64,000 nucleotides of DNA from Siphonodentalium dalli (GCA_032622095.1 CP136067.1:1114001-1178000), one strand, 5' to 3'; shown: positions 1 to 12,232, counted from the first letter of the stretch. Notes: generated by a model from the letters alone, not told the origin. Program-made: numbers and translations.

Positions 1-1208
1 CTTTCCTAGGTTTTCCTTAACACACTCTTCTATATGGATTTCTCTTTTGATTAATTAACCCTTATATATACTAGTACTCTTGATCTAGGGTTATTTATGA
101 CCACTCTATGTGATAGTTTTATGCCATCAACTAGGTGTGAAAATATGAAGATTTTATTGCAATAGTTGCATTAGTGGCATGTAATATAATGATACCAATT
201 AATTATCATGTGAACATCCAATATCCAGATTATATGATGTTATGATACATGTTGTCATTCCACATGCAATATTTTATTAAATGAGTAATGACATATGGTT
301 CAGAGCTCTGGCCAGTGGCTGGATGGAGACAAAGATAAACAGCACTGGTGGATGGCCAATTGTTTATCATTAATGCCAAAATGTGATTAATGGGATGAGA
401 CTCTTGTTTCTCATATTCTCTTGAAATTTTATTACATGGTTTCTGATAAGGGACCCCTCACCTATATAAGTGTCTTCTATATTCCATTGATCTGCTTAGA
501 AAATAATTAACCTTTTCCAAGGTTCTCATAGACGCATGCTATAATGTACAAGGTTCTCATAGACGCATGCTATAATGTACATGGGGCTCTTCCTCATCTA
601 TTCTCTAGGGTTATCTTTGTACACTTTTCACTTGTATGAATTTTGGTATTGATTGATTAATTGATTTTTGAAATATATTAACCCTTCAGACACATGCTAT
701 CAATATTAAATTAAAATAATGGCTGCTAGCCAATATGATTTATCTATGCAATGGGTAACAGGCAGATTAATATACATGACTATTGTTTGAATTATGCAGA
801 AAAATATTAAATGAACCATCTTGTTGAATCAGGTTCATTAGTTTATGAACTCTCAATAAGACACCAATTGAATATTCTTATATAATATAGGTTATGCCTT
901 GTTTTGAAAATCCCTCAAATTCACATGGATTATTGTCAAGATGGACCCTATTTGTAGCAGTATATTTTGGCATCTTTTGTAAACACATGGTATTCTGTAG
1001 CATTGACTTATTGCATGTGATCAGTCACATGTTTTTTATGAGCTATTTTTTTTATTGATCAGTCGATTTAATATTAACCCCTTCCATACACTTGATATCT
1101 GATTTGGTAACTCAAATATTTGCGATCAGATTGTGTTTATATTTCATGGCAAAGGTTATGATGACACACCCCTGACCTGTATAGTTGGTGTCTTTGGTTG
1201 ATTTTCCT
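1..1208. other. Left flank, single copy, AT-rich, no gene seen
   Basis: No convincing coding stretch on either strand. The flank contains diverged, loosely tandem segments sharing the theme of ACACTCTTC followed by GGTATTGATT and AACCCTT, which also recurs at about 1297-1400 inside copy A. A perfect 31-bp tandem duplication lies at 519-549 and 550-580. The homology with the second large copy begins only at 1209. Confidence 0.6.
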
Positions 1209-1721
1209 CAATTTATACACACATATTAATTCTGTTCTGAAGACATACTATTCAATGCGATAAATCAAATATTTTTCACTGATCACTCTCATAATCAGGA
1301 CACACTCTTCACATGTGTAGACCTTGGTATTGATTTATCGGGTTTAACCCTACCCTATAACCATTACATGAGAACATTCTATCCAAATTAATGCTTTATC
1401 TGACAGTGATAAGTCTAATATTTAAAGTATGCAAGCAAATGATGTAAACCACTTAATATACATGTGTATCTACAGGCTTATATTCAGTCCAGATCAAGTT
1501 GGTATGGTAGAAGGTATGGGTTAAACATCTGCTGATCATGATGGGCCTCTCGTTAAAATTGTCGCATACATGTATGGAATATCACTTACTCAGCCGTTAG
1601 ATGGACATCACACACTTGCTTTCTTTTTTTTCTGGGCCATGTGTTATCAGATAGTTGTTACACCAATATCGTGTTCTTCATGAACCCTTTAAGGATGGGA
1701 ACATCACTGGTGCAGCATTAA

Positions 1722-2158
1722 CCATTTGAGTGCCACGGGCCGATCTCATCGACCCTAATTTACGTTCTGTAAAATCGGCCCTAAAAAAAATAAAAAAATA
1801 AAAAAAAACATTTTTTTAAAGATTTTTTTTTGTTTTAGTTGAATTTTTTGTGAGTATGCTTAAGCATGCTATAGGGCATGTTATAACTCAAAACTATCAC
1901 CAAGTATTCATAGTAATAATTGTGATGCCCATGAAAAACGTAAGATTCCCTACAAATTAAGCCTGTTAAAGAATATAAGAAACAATTATTAAAATTGTAA
2001 AAAATTGTAAATAATAATAACAGATGATGAAAAATTGTTAGGCCAATGCATTCTCTTATATATGCGAGGCGACCTATGGTCGACTCGCATATATAAGAGG
2101 ATGCATTGGCACAGGGTATATGGGTTGATACAAAAAATCGGACCTGGCACTCAAAGGG
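1722..2158. mobile_element. TTAA-flanked MITE, GAGTGCCA family
   Basis: Both ends abut TTAA (1718-1721 and 2159-2162), and the termini are inverted repeats, CCATTTGAGTGCCA at the left against CCCTTTGAGTGCCA read inward from the right. TTAA target duplication with termini starting in C suggests a piggyBac-type non-autonomous element. The interior carries A-tracts and one complete 70-bp hairpin (2042-2110). No coding capacity. The copy in block B is truncated. Confidence 0.7.
2042..2110. repeat. 70-bp hairpin (family P1)
   Basis: Near-perfect palindrome. The left arm starts GCCAATGCATTCTCTTATAT, the right arm ends with its reverse complement, and the centre is CGACC-TAT-GGTCG. Each arm contains an outward-facing TATATAAG. 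One arm has a mismatch (AGAGG for AGAGA). The same hairpin occurs about fifteen times in the window, complete or with one arm cut. Confidence 0.9.
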
Positions 2159-2162
2159 TTAA

Positions 2163-2411
2163 AAATCATGTACTAGTGCATTCTCTTATAGGGAGCCTCG
2201 CTTATCTAAGATGGCTTACAAGGTCAAGGTAAATATTAGATCAATGTATTCGCTTATATATGCGAAGCTCCCTACGGGACTTGCACATTTAAGAGAATTC
2301 ATTGGAACAGGGTTTTGCAAAATTTCAGGAAGCTCCAGTCATGGAAGGATTGATCACTGTCAGAAATATAATTCGCCCATCGCTGCTCCTCAAGTAATCA
2401 CTGCTGCTCAT
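2163..2411. repeat. Degenerate P1-related hairpins
   Basis: Diverged relatives of the P1 hairpin sit here: a TGCATTCTCTTATAGGGAGCC segment near 2178 and a fuller one at about 2243-2310, with arms related to CCAATGTATTCGCTTATAT and TAAGAGAATTCATTGG. This stretch is missing from copy B, where the hairpin at 29805 joins the 14-bp minisatellite directly. Confidence 0.55.
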
Positions 2412-2575
2412 TTAATGCTCCCCGTGTAATGCTCCCCGTGTAATGCTCCCCGTGTAATGCTTCTCATGTTATGCTCCTTGTGTAATGCTTCTCATGTAAT
2501 GCTCCTTGTGTAATGCTCCTTGTGTAATGCTCCTTGTGTATTTAATGCTCCTTGTGTAATGCTCCCCACGATCCC
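2412..2575. repeat. 14-bp minisatellite (TAATGCTCCYYGTG)
   Basis: About ten tandem units of TAATGCTCCCCGTG with CCTTGTG and TCTCATG variants. The array ends just before the splice-donor-like CACGGTGAGT at 2587-2596. The copy-B array (29808-29995) has a different number and order of variants, as expected of an unstable minisatellite. Confidence 0.85.
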
Positions 2576-2625
2576 CATGTAATATACACGGTGAGTGTAA
2601 TGCAAGTAAATTGTGTTAATTTCAG

Positions 2626-2695
2626 GAGTTGGACATTTTATATGGTAGTGTAAAGAAGCTTGTTGATGCATCGAGCGAGGCAGCATACATAGCAG
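2626..2695 (+). CDS. Internal exon of an unidentified gene (copy A)
   Basis: A 70-bp segment bounded by TTAATTTCAG upstream and GTAAAT downstream, open for 23 codons plus one base. It reads ELDILYGSVKKLV and then DASSEAAYIAG after joining to 4375. The phase-1 end fits the next exon exactly. The copy-B version keeps frame and splice sites with a single codon change (AAG to GTG, Lys to Val). Conservation of frame and signals in both copies supports a real exon. I do not recognise the protein family. A GTGAGT donor-like site 35 bp upstream (2591) would leave an intron too short for an animal and is probably a decoy. Confidence 0.6.
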
Positions 2696-2774
2696 GTAAA
2701 TAAACTGACCGCGTTTATTGTATAAACTATAGGGCTCATATATCGAGTGGGGGGTGACCAATATATGATAGCGC

Positions 2775-2935
2775 CACTTATTGATTGGATAGTCCTATAT
2801 GGCGGTGATCATTGATTGGATAATCCTATATGGCAGTGATCATTGATTGGATTAACTTATATGGCGGCGATCATTCATTGGATAATTCTATACGGTGTGT
2901 TCATTGGATAATTCTATACCATTGCGATGTCAATC
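2775..2935. repeat. ~32-bp tandem repeat
   Basis: Four to five units of the form CATTGATTGGATAATCCTAT followed by ATGGCGGTGAT. The same array with fewer units is at about 30198-30310 in copy B. It lies in the intron between the two recognised exons. Confidence 0.75.
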
Positions 2936-2974
2936 CAATCGATGACCACAGATAGCTTAACGGTGTCCCGTATT

Positions 2975-3690
2975 AACTGCCTGGACTATATATAAACCCT
3001 GATGGTGAATACGAAAATTCGCGTTGAGCTTCGCGCGTTATAAACCACCTGGACTATATATATATATAATACTGTTGGTGAATAGGAGCCCTGGTGTTAT
3101 ATGGATAGCTTCGCGTTGAGCCTCTTCCGGTATAAAGTAACTGGACTATAAATAAACCCAGCCGGTGAATACGAGCCCTGGTGTTACACAGATAGCTTCG
3201 CGTTGAGCTTCGCCCGGTATAAACCACCTGGACTATATATATAAACTGTGTTGGTGAATACGAGCCGATTGCTTTGCGTTGAGCTTCGCCTGGTATAAAC
3301 CACCTGGACTATATATAAACCGTGTTGGTGAATACGAGTCCTGGTGTTATACAGGTAGCTTCGCCCGGTATAAACCACCTGGACTATATATAAACCCAGC
3401 TGGTGAATACGAGCCTTGGTGTTTCACAGATAGCTTCGCATTGAGCTTCACCCGGTATAAACTACCGGGACTATATATAAACCCAGCTGGTGAATACGAG
3501 CCTTGGTGTCACAGAGATAGCTTCGCATTGAGCTTCACCTGGTATAAACTACCGGGACTATATATAAACTATGTTGGTGAATACGAGCCCTGGTGTTACA
3601 CAGATAGCTTCGCGTTTAGCCTCACCAAGTATAAACTACATGGAGTATATATAAACCATGTTGGTGAATACAAACCCTGGATTTTGAGAG
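2975..3690. repeat. 87-bp minisatellite
   Basis: About eight units of ~87 bp containing GGACTATATATAAACC, GGTGAATACGAGCC and GATAGCTTCGCGTTGAGC. Some units stay open in one frame by chance, because 87 is a multiple of three, giving a repetitive peptide at 3279-3707. It lies in the inferred intron and shrinks to about four units in copy B, so I treat it as non-coding. Confidence 0.85.
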
Positions 3691-3770
3691 GAGTACATTT
3701 ACATTAGTAGCAATGCAAGTGAACATATTCATAATGCTGTTACATGTATACCTATAAAGGCAATTCATTA
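3691..3770 (+). pseudogene. Degenerate copy of the terminal exon
   Basis: TTACATTAG followed by TAGCAATGCAAGTGAACATA matches the terminal exon segment AGTAGTAATGCCAGTGAACA at about 4387. The open segment reads SSNASEHIHNAV, parallel to SSNASEQLHNAD in the real exon, then runs to a stop. It looks like an old internal duplication of the exon with its surroundings. It could also serve as an alternative 3' exon, because an AG precedes it. The same copy exists at about 30693 in block B. Confidence 0.45.
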
Positions 3771-4374
3771 TTAATCTTTTTACATGAGTTAAAGGGAGAC
3801 TCTACACTAATTTCAATACATTCCTTGTGGTATCAGAAAGAGGTACGCTATACGTTTAAATTGGAAATTCCATGGTGCAAATATTTCTTTTTATTTGCGA
3901 ATATAAAAAAAAAGATTCAATATTTCCCCAAATAATATATTTCCATATAACCTATATACCATATATACCATATACAATGCATATGGATTTCTATTCTTGA
4001 ACAGTCTTCCCCTTTTCCCTGTGCATATTAGTACTATTCTTCAATCCTGGAACTCTCATTTGAATCTGAAGTGGTGCTAAGCCTGTAATTCCCAGTCAAC
4101 TGATTTCTATTTAGGGGAGCAAGCTTAAATGGAGACTGCACCCAAATTTCAATAATAAATAATTCACCTTATAGACCACGTCCCTCATCCGTTCATCACC
4201 AAACTTCATATGGATCTTTGGGTGACCATCACATTTTTTTCAATTTAAAAAAGAATGGCCACCATTTATATATACTTAAGGCAATACTGTATACCTGATT
4301 TGACATATGTGTATATAACTTTGCGTCATGTCTTAGACATACATGTATAGGTACTCATGGTGTGCTAATTGCAG

Positions 4375-4547
4375 GCGCTGAGTTCATCAGTAGTAATGCC
4401 AGTGAACAGCTTCATAATGCTGACGTCCACATCAAACAGATTCGTGAAAGGAGTCAACAAGCCGAGTTAGAATTAGCCAGAATAGAAGCTAACGTCATAC
4501 GATCAACAGAAACTCACGTGGACAATTCTGACAGTGGGTCGTCGTGA
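4375..4547 (+). CDS. Terminal coding exon of an unidentified coiled-coil-like gene (copy A)
   Basis: Acceptor CTAATTGCAG precedes 4375. The exon is open for 57 codons including TGA at 4545-4547 and joins in phase with the exon ending at 2695. The deduced C-terminus is charged and probably helical (HIKQIRERSQQAELELARIE) and ends in an acidic-serine tail, DNSDSGSS. The copy-B exon differs by one synonymous change (TCG to TCA). The last ~55 bp of this exon is the first unit of the tandem array that follows, and the stop codon is the first three bases of a TGACGTCA octamer. Upstream exons were not found with confidence. Confidence 0.6.
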
Positions 4548-4990
4548 CGTCATACGATCAACATAAACTCACGTGGACAATTCTGACAGTGGGTCGTCGT
4601 GACGTCATACGAGAAACATCAAATCACGTGGGCAATTCTGACAGTGGGTCGTCGCGACGTCATACGAACAGCATAAAATGAGATGGGCAATTCTGAAAGC
4701 AGAGCACCGTGACGTCATACGAGCAACATAAAATCACGTGGACAATTCTAAAAAGTAGATAATCGTGACGTCATACGGGCAACATGAAATCATGTTGTGG
4801 ACATTTCTGAAAGTGGGTCGTCGTGAAGTCATACAAGCAACATTAAATCAGGTTGTTGACAATTCTAAAAGTATATCACCACGACGTCATGCGAGCAACA
4901 TGAAATCACATTGTGGACAATTCTAAAAGTAGATAATCGTGACGTCATACGAGCAACATGAAATTAGATTGTGGACAATTCTGAAATAGA
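4494..4990. repeat. 55-60-bp minisatellite with CRE and E-box motifs
   Basis: Eight to nine units starting inside the terminal exon and continuing through the 3' UTR. Perfect TGACGTCA octamers lie at 4545, 4600, 4710, 4766 and 4940, with decayed versions (CGACGTCA, TGAAGTCA) between. CACGTG hexamers lie at 4515, 4570, 4625 and 4735. TGACGTCA is the consensus CREB/ATF site and CACGTG the bHLH E-box. Whether they act here is unknown. Confidence 0.8.
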
Positions 4991-5629
4991 TCACCACAAA
5001 TGTTGTTACAGTAATGTGGATTCGTCATTCAAAATATCATTGGTGAATTATTTATAGTGAAAGTGGGAAAATCATCTTCATAATATTGCGATATATTACA
5101 AATGAGAAATTGAATGATTAAATTACGTTCTTAAATACACAGTATGTTTTAAATTCGAATATGATTTGCTATTGTAAAAAGAACAAAAATTATATTTACC
5201 TGTCAGTTCGACAGGACCACAATTTTACATGACTCCACTCCACGGAAAATGACTATCTTTAAAATGCCAGGAGGTACATTTAGTCGGGAAAATAAATTGT
5301 TGGCGAGGAGTAATCAGCATAGTTCTCATTATATCTCACTTGTTGTTCGATTGGTGAGGTGTAGTTTGTGCCCAAATATAAAAAAACATTAAATATTTAG
5401 TGTTAACCCCTTGAGTTTTATGAATATGAATACGATTTATGGTACCATTACACTCCGAAGACCTTACGTGTGTGAAGCGTTACACGTAATGCATGCTTGC
5501 CTTTGAATGAAGACATGTAATATGACCAATAGATGAAGAGTAAGAATATACACAAAATAGCACTAAATAAAGGAATTCATGTGTCGCAGTCGTGCGGATA
5601 TAATACAGTTTGGTGTTCTTTATAGTCTG
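4991..5629. other. Unassigned spacer
   Basis: AT-rich and nearly identical to 31950-32575 in copy B. No gene, hairpin or tandem repeat stands out. It probably contains the end of the 3' UTR of the preceding exon, but no single polyadenylation signal can be picked out with confidence. Confidence 0.4.
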
Positions 5630-8618
5630 ATGTACGTCACTTGCACATGGTCGCAGTTATAATACGCATCACAAGAACATATTTAACCGGTGTATGCCAC
5701 ACGCACATGTTCGTAGTTATAATACACAACACACAAGAGCCTCTTAACCGGTGTATGTCACACACACAAGGTCGTAGTTATAATACACAAAACAAGAGCA
5801 TCTTTAACAGGTATATGTCACACGCACATGGTCGTAGTTATAATACACAAAACACAAGAGTATCTTTAACCGGTATATGTCACACGCACATGGTCGTAGT
5901 TATAATACACAAAACACAAGAGCATCTTTAACCGGTATATGTCACACACACATGGTCGTAGTTATAATACACAAAACACAAGAGTATCTTTAACCGGTAT
6001 ATGTCACACCCACATGGTCGTAGTTATAATACACAAAACACAAGAACATCTTTAACCGGTGTATGTCACACGCACATGTTCATAGCTAATACACAAAACA
6101 CAAGAGCATCTTTAACAGGTATATGTCACATGCACATGGTCGTAGTTATAATACACAAAACACAAGAGCATCTTTAAATGTAATATGTCACATGCACATG
6201 GTCGTAGTTATAATACACAAAACACAATAGCATCTTTAACAGGTATATGTCACATGCACATGGTCGTAATTATAATACACAACACAAGAGCAACTTTAAC
6301 AGGTATATGTCACACGTACATTGTCACAGTTATTATACACAAAACACAAGAGCATCTTTAACAGGTATATGTCACACGCCCATGGTCGCAGTTATAATAC
6401 ACAAAACACAAGAGTATCTTTAACCGGTGTATGTCACACGCACATGGTCGTAGTTATAATACACAAAACACAAGAGCATCTTTAACAGGTATGTGTCACA
6501 CGCACATGGTTGTAATTATAATACACAAAACACAAGAGCATCTTTAACAGGTATGTCACGCGCACATGGTCGTAGTTATAATACACAAAACACAATAGTA
6601 TCTTTAACAGGTATGTGTCACACGCACATGGTCGTAGTTATAATACACAAAACACAAGAACATCTTTAACAGGTATATGCCACACGCACATGGTCGTATT
6701 TATAATACACAAAACAAAAGAGCATCTTTAACCGGTATGTCACACGCACATGGTCGTAGTTATAATACTCAAAACACAAGAGCATCTTTAACAGGTATAT
6801 GTCACACGCACATGGTCGTAGTTATAATACACAAAACACAAGAGCATCTTTAACAGGTATATGTCACACGCACATGGTCGTAGTTATAATACACAAAACA
6901 CAAGAGCATCTTTAACAGGTATATGTCACACGCACATGGTCGTAGTTATAATACACAAAACACAAGAGCATCTTTAACAGGTATATGTCACACGCACATG
7001 GTCGTAGTTATAATACACAAAACACAAGAGTATCTTTAACCGGTATATGTCACACGCACATGGTCGTAGTTATAATACACAAAACACAAGAACATCTTTA
7101 ACAGGTGTATGTCACACGCACATGGTCGTAGTTATAATACACAAAACACAAGAGCATCTTTAACAGGTGTATGTCACACGCACATGGTCGTAGTTATAAT
7201 ACACAAAACACAAGAGCATCTTTAACAGGTGTATGTCACACGCACATTGTCGTAGTTATAATACACAAAACACAAGAGCATCTTCAACAGGTATATGTCA
7301 CACGCACATGGTCGTAGTTATAATACACAAAACACACGCACATGGTCGTATTTATAATACACAAAACAAAAGAGCATCTTTAACCGGTATATGTCACACG
7401 CACATGGTCGTAGTTATAATACTCAAAACACAAGAGCATCTTTAACAGGTATATGTCACACGCACATGGTTGTAGTTATAATACACAAAACACAAGAGCA
7501 TCTTTAACAGGTATATGTCACACGCACATGGTCGTAGTTATAATACTCAAAACACAAGAGCATCTTTAACAGGTATATGTCACACGCACATGGTCGTTGT
7601 TATAATACACAAAACACAAGAGCATCTTTAACCGGTATATGTCACACGCACATGGTCGTAGTTATAATACACAAAACACAAGAGCAGCTTTAACCGGTAT
7701 ATGTCACACGCACATGGTCGTAGTTATAATACGCAAAACACAAGAGCATCTTTAACAGGTATATGTCACACGCACATGGTCGTAGTTATAATACACAAAA
7801 CACAAGAGCATCTTTAACAGCTATGTCACACGCACATGGTCGTAATTATAATACAAAAAACACAAGAGCATCTTTAACCGATGTATGTCACACGCACATG
7901 GTCGTAGTTATAATACGCAAAACACAAGAGCATCTTTAACAGGTATATGTCGCACGCACATGGTCGTAGTTATAATACACAAAACACAAGAGCATCTTTA
8001 ACAGCTATATGTCACACGCACATGGTCGTAATTATAATACGCAAAACACAAGAGCGTCTTTAACCGCTGTGTGTCACACGCTCATGGTCGTAGTTATAAT
8101 ACTCAAAACACAAGAGCATCTTTAACAGGTATATGTCACACGCACATGGTCGTAGTTATAATACACAAAACACAATAGTATCTTTAACAGGTATATGTCC
8201 ACGCACATGGTCGTAGTTATAATACACAAAACACAAGAACATCTTTAACAGGTATATGTCACACGCACATGGTCGTAGTTATAATACACAAAACACAATA
8301 GTATCTTTAACAGGTATATGTCACACGCACATGGTCGTAGTTATAATACACAAAACACAAGAACATCTTTAACAGGTATATGTCACACGCACATGGTCGT
8401 AGTTATAATACACTAAACACAAGAGCATCTTTAACAGGTATATATCACACCCACATGGTCGCAGTTATACTACACAAAACACGATAGTATCTTTAACATG
8501 TATCACACGCACATGGTCGTAGTTATAATACACAAAACACAAGAGCATCTTTAACCGGTATATGTCACATGCACATGGTCGCAGTTATAATACACAACAC
8601 ATGCGCATCTTTAACAGG
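5630..8618. repeat. 62-bp satellite, GTCGTAG subfamily (copy A)
   Basis: About 48 tandem units of 62 bp built around GTCACACGCACATGGTCGTA, GTTATAATACACAAAACACA and AGAGCATCTTTAACAGGTAT. Variants of 58-60 bp lose part of TATATG. Short ORFs reading MSHAHGRSYNTQN-like peptides arise repeatedly, but 62 is not a multiple of three and none is sustained. The unit type changes towards GTCGCAG and AATAGTATC at the right end, giving local homogenised blocks. Confidence 0.95.
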
Positions 8619-8759
8619 TTAGAATAGAATAGTTTAATGTGTTAATCATAACGCCTTTTACAGCAGAGTAATCATACATAACAATGATAAAGGAATAAAT
8701 TAACAACATAAGACAAAAAAATACAGGAGAAGTCGGCCCCGCGCGAAGTCTGCCCCATA
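8619..8759. repeat. Satellite-embedded ~140-bp cassette
   Basis: A non-satellite segment containing TTAATGTGTTAATCATAACG and AATACAGGAGAAGTCGGCCC interrupts the array. It recurs at about 9823-9965 with the same satellite junctions and once in copy B (about 34887-35000). The recurrence suggests it spread by amplification of a larger satellite block, a higher-order repeat, rather than by three insertions. Confidence 0.7.
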
Positions 8760-10868
8760 TATATGTCACGCACACGCATGGTCGCAGTTATAATACACAA
8801 AACACAAGAGTATCTTTAACAGGTACATGTCACACGCACATGGTCGCAGTTATAATACACAAAACACAATAGTATCTTTAACAGGCATATGTCACACGCA
8901 CATGGTCGCAGTTATAATACACAAAACACAATAGTATCTTTAACAGGTATATGTCACACGCACATGGTCGCAGTTATAATACACAAAACACAATAGTATC
9001 TTTAACAGGTATATGTATGTCACACGCACATGGTCGTAGTTATAATACACAAAACACAATAGTATCTTTAACAGGTATATGTCACACGCACATGGTCGCA
9101 GTTATTATAAACAAAACAACAGTATCTTTAACAGGTATATGTCACACGCACATGGTCGCAGTTATAATACACAAATCACGACAGTATCTTTAACATGTAT
9201 ATGTATGCCACACGCACATGGTCGCAGTTATAATACACAAAACACAAGAGTATCTTTAACAGGTACATGTCACACGCACATGGTCGCAGTTATAATACAC
9301 AAAACACAATAGTATCTTTAACAGGTATATGTCACACGCACATGGTCGCAGTTATAATACACAAAACACAATAGTATCTTTAACAGGTATATGTCACACG
9401 CACATGGTCGCAGTTATAATACACAAAACACAATAGTATCTTTAACGGGTATATGTCACACGCACATGGTCGCAGTTATTATACACAAAAAACAGTAGTA
9501 TATTTAAGAGGTATATGTCACACGCACATGGTCGCAGTTATAATACACAAAACACAATAGTATCTTTAACAGGTATATGTATGTCACACGCACATGGTCT
9601 CAGTTATAATACACAAAACACAATAGTATCTTTAACAGGTATGTCACACGCACATGGTCGCAGTTATTATACACAAAAAACAATAGTATCTTTAACATGT
9701 ATATGTCACACGCACATGGTCGTAGTTATAATACACAAAACACAAGAGCATCTTTAACCGGTATATGTCACATGCACATGGTCGCAGTTATAATACACAA
9801 CACATGCTCATCTTTAACAGGTATGAATAGAATAGAATAGTTTAATGTGTTAATCATAACGCCTTTTACAGCAGAGTAATCATACATAACAACGATAAAG
9901 GAATAAATTAACAACATAAGACAAAACAATACAGGAGAAGTTGGCCCCGCGCGAAGTCGGCCCCATATATATGTCACACGCACACACATGGTCGTAGCTA
10001 TAATTCCCAAAACCCAAGAGCATCTTTAAAAGGTATATATATAATACACAAAACACAAGAGTATCTTTAACAGGTACATGTCACACGCACATGGTCGTAG
10101 TTATAATACACAAAACACAATAGTATCTTTAACAGGTACATGTCACACGCACATGGTCGTAGTTATAATACACAAAACACAATAGTATCTTTAACAGGTA
10201 CATGTCACACGCACATGGTCGCAGTTATAATACACAAAACACAATAGTATCTTTAACAGGTACATGTCACACGCACATGGTCGTAGTTATAATACACAAA
10301 ACACACGCACATGGTCGCAGTTATAATACACAACACACAATAGTATATTTAACAGGTATATGTCACACGTACATGGTCGCAGTTATAATACACAAAACAA
10401 TAGTATCTTTAACAGGTATATGTCACACGCACATGGTCGCAGTTATTATACACAAAAAACAATAGTATCTTTAAGAGGTATATGTCACACGCACATGGTC
10501 GCAGTTATAATACACAAAACACAATAGTATCTTTAACAGGTATATGTATGTCACACGCACATGGTCGCAGTTATAATACACAAAACACAATATTATCTTT
10601 AACAGGTATATGTATGTCACACGCACATGGTCGCAGTTATTATAAACAAAACACAACAGTATCTTTAACAGGTATATGTCACACGCACATGGTCGCAGTT
10701 ATAATACACAAATCACGATAGTATCTTTAACAGGTATATGTATGTCACACGCACATGGTCGCAGTTATAATACACAAAACACAATAGTATCTTTAACAGG
10801 TATATGTATGTCACACGCACATGGTCGCAGTTATAATACACAAAACACAATAGCATCTTTAACATGTA
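8760..10868. repeat. 62-bp satellite, GTCGCAG subfamily (copy A)
   Basis: Continuation of the satellite, dominated by units with GTCGCAG and CAATAGTATC, and by 66-bp units with a duplicated TATG (TATATGTATGTCAC). The second ~140-bp cassette lies at about 9823-9965. The array ends abruptly at 10868 against unrelated sequence starting TTGCCAAATTTCAACCC, the same junction type as in copy B. Confidence 0.95.
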
Positions 10869-11772
10869 TATTGCCAAATTTCAACCCAAAAATTGAGCGT
10901 ATTTCTTTAAAGGTACTTTATCCAATTCGATGGTCCCCTTATCATCAGATTCCAACAACAACATAGTTTTTTTAAATGCCGCTTCAGTTATCAGAATCGA
11001 TTAATTGCCCAAACATAATGATATAAAATTCCCCAAAACGTGTTATTTATCAACATTTTGTTCAACGAAATATAACCGGATTTTCAAATAGCTAACACCC
11101 AAAGCCACTTGATTTTAGAGTTATCTATCTTCATCCGCAATTTGGTTCGAGACTTCGGCTTGACGAATATTTGCCAGGCCGCCAAAAATTACATATCTAG
11201 GGAAATAACCAATTTCTAAAATCGATATCTGATCACTGAGTTTTGATGGGGTGGGTTCCTCGACTCGAATCAAATAATTTTACACCCGAACCCAAAGACA
11301 AAGTACTTTGGAAGCGTTAATTCGGATTATGCATCTTTAACAATTACACACCATTTAATCACTTGTTCGGCGTCACGCCACGTTCTCGGTTTGCAGATTT
11401 TCAATGATGGCGAATTTCAAACTAATTATATTATTTCTCCATGTTATCATAGATATTCTAATTCTATTATTCGCAAAATATCAGGCAGCTCAAGTCATGG
11501 AAGGGTTAATATGCCATAACCATCAACAGTACCCTTATGGGGCCCCTCACAGATGTGAGCAGACGACATTCAGCAATACAAGCTGTCACCTGCATGGGGC
11601 TCCCTACAGGCATGGAAGGGTTAATAAGCCTCTGATTCGACGGCGGTAAGAATTATCAAAGTCAATGCAAGTTCAACAACAACAACAACAACAACAGGCT
11701 AGTATCCCAAATCAGCCTCCGATTCGACGGCATGGCGGTAAGAATTATCAAAGTCGATGCAGTTCAACAACA
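10869..11772. other. Degenerate TTAA-MITE sequence and spacer
   Basis: 10905-11330 resembles the inverted-repeat element at 60645-61124: TTAAAGGTACT at the left, GATTCCAACAACAACA, and a CTCGACTCGAATCAAATA segment at about 11262. The right terminus is worn. At 11520-11625 there is a copy of the GGGGCTCC hairpin family, followed by a (CAA)n stretch near 11672. No gene seen. Confidence 0.5.
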
Positions 11773-12232
11773 GGCTATCGCCAAGCCTGAGTTTAGTGTG
11801 TCTGTCATATGCAGAATGAGGTCCCCAGAGGGTGAATTTAGTGATGCTATCCCGCACAATGGGCTAGCATCACCAAATTCACCCTCTGGAGACCTCATTC
11901 TGCTTAGGCCTCATCTTCTGGGACGTATCTATAGTATCAAATTAACATTGTTTTTAGTTTTCCCTTCTGGGAAGTTTCTATATTCCCTAATTTGCAGAAG
12001 ATAAAATTCATAACTGAGGTGCCCAATGGGTGAACATCACCAACTTCATCTGGGGAACTTCAATCTGATCCTAGGTCTGCCATAGCAATTGAGGGTCTTA
12101 GCAGAATGAGGTCCCCAGAGGGTGAATTTAGTGATGCTAGCCCGCTATGCGGGATAGCGTCACTAAATTCACCCTCTGGGGACCTCATTCTGCAAATAAC
12201 AGACACGCTATTTGCAGGCTTGGCTATCGCAG
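11773..12232. mobile_element. Inverted-repeat element with nested GAGGTCCCC hairpins (copy A)
   Basis: The outer inverted repeats share GCCAAGCCTG and GTGTCTGT-AT-TGCAG at both ends. Two internal hairpins, 11811-11903 and 12101-12193, have arms GCAGAATGAGGTCCCCAGAG with GGTGAATTTAGTGATGCTA. A second, more diverged family member is at 16699-17126. No coding capacity. It behaves like a composite MITE. Target duplication not identified. Confidence 0.7.

Noticed and set aside
2587-2625. Intron of 35 bp between GTGAGT and TTTCAG
   Set aside because: Too short for an animal spliceosomal intron, and no exon is visible upstream, only the minisatellite.
4375-4410. Hammerhead ribozyme core (CTGATGA) on the minus strand, considered because PLEs often carry hammerheads
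   Set aside because: CTGATGA occurs here and near 10937, but no stem II followed by GAAA and no cleavage-site stems could be drawn.
5641-10966. Many short ORFs with MSHAHGRSYNTQN-like peptides
   Set aside because: They are readings of the 62-bp satellite. The unit length is not a multiple of three, frames are not sustained, and there is no conserved start or splice context.
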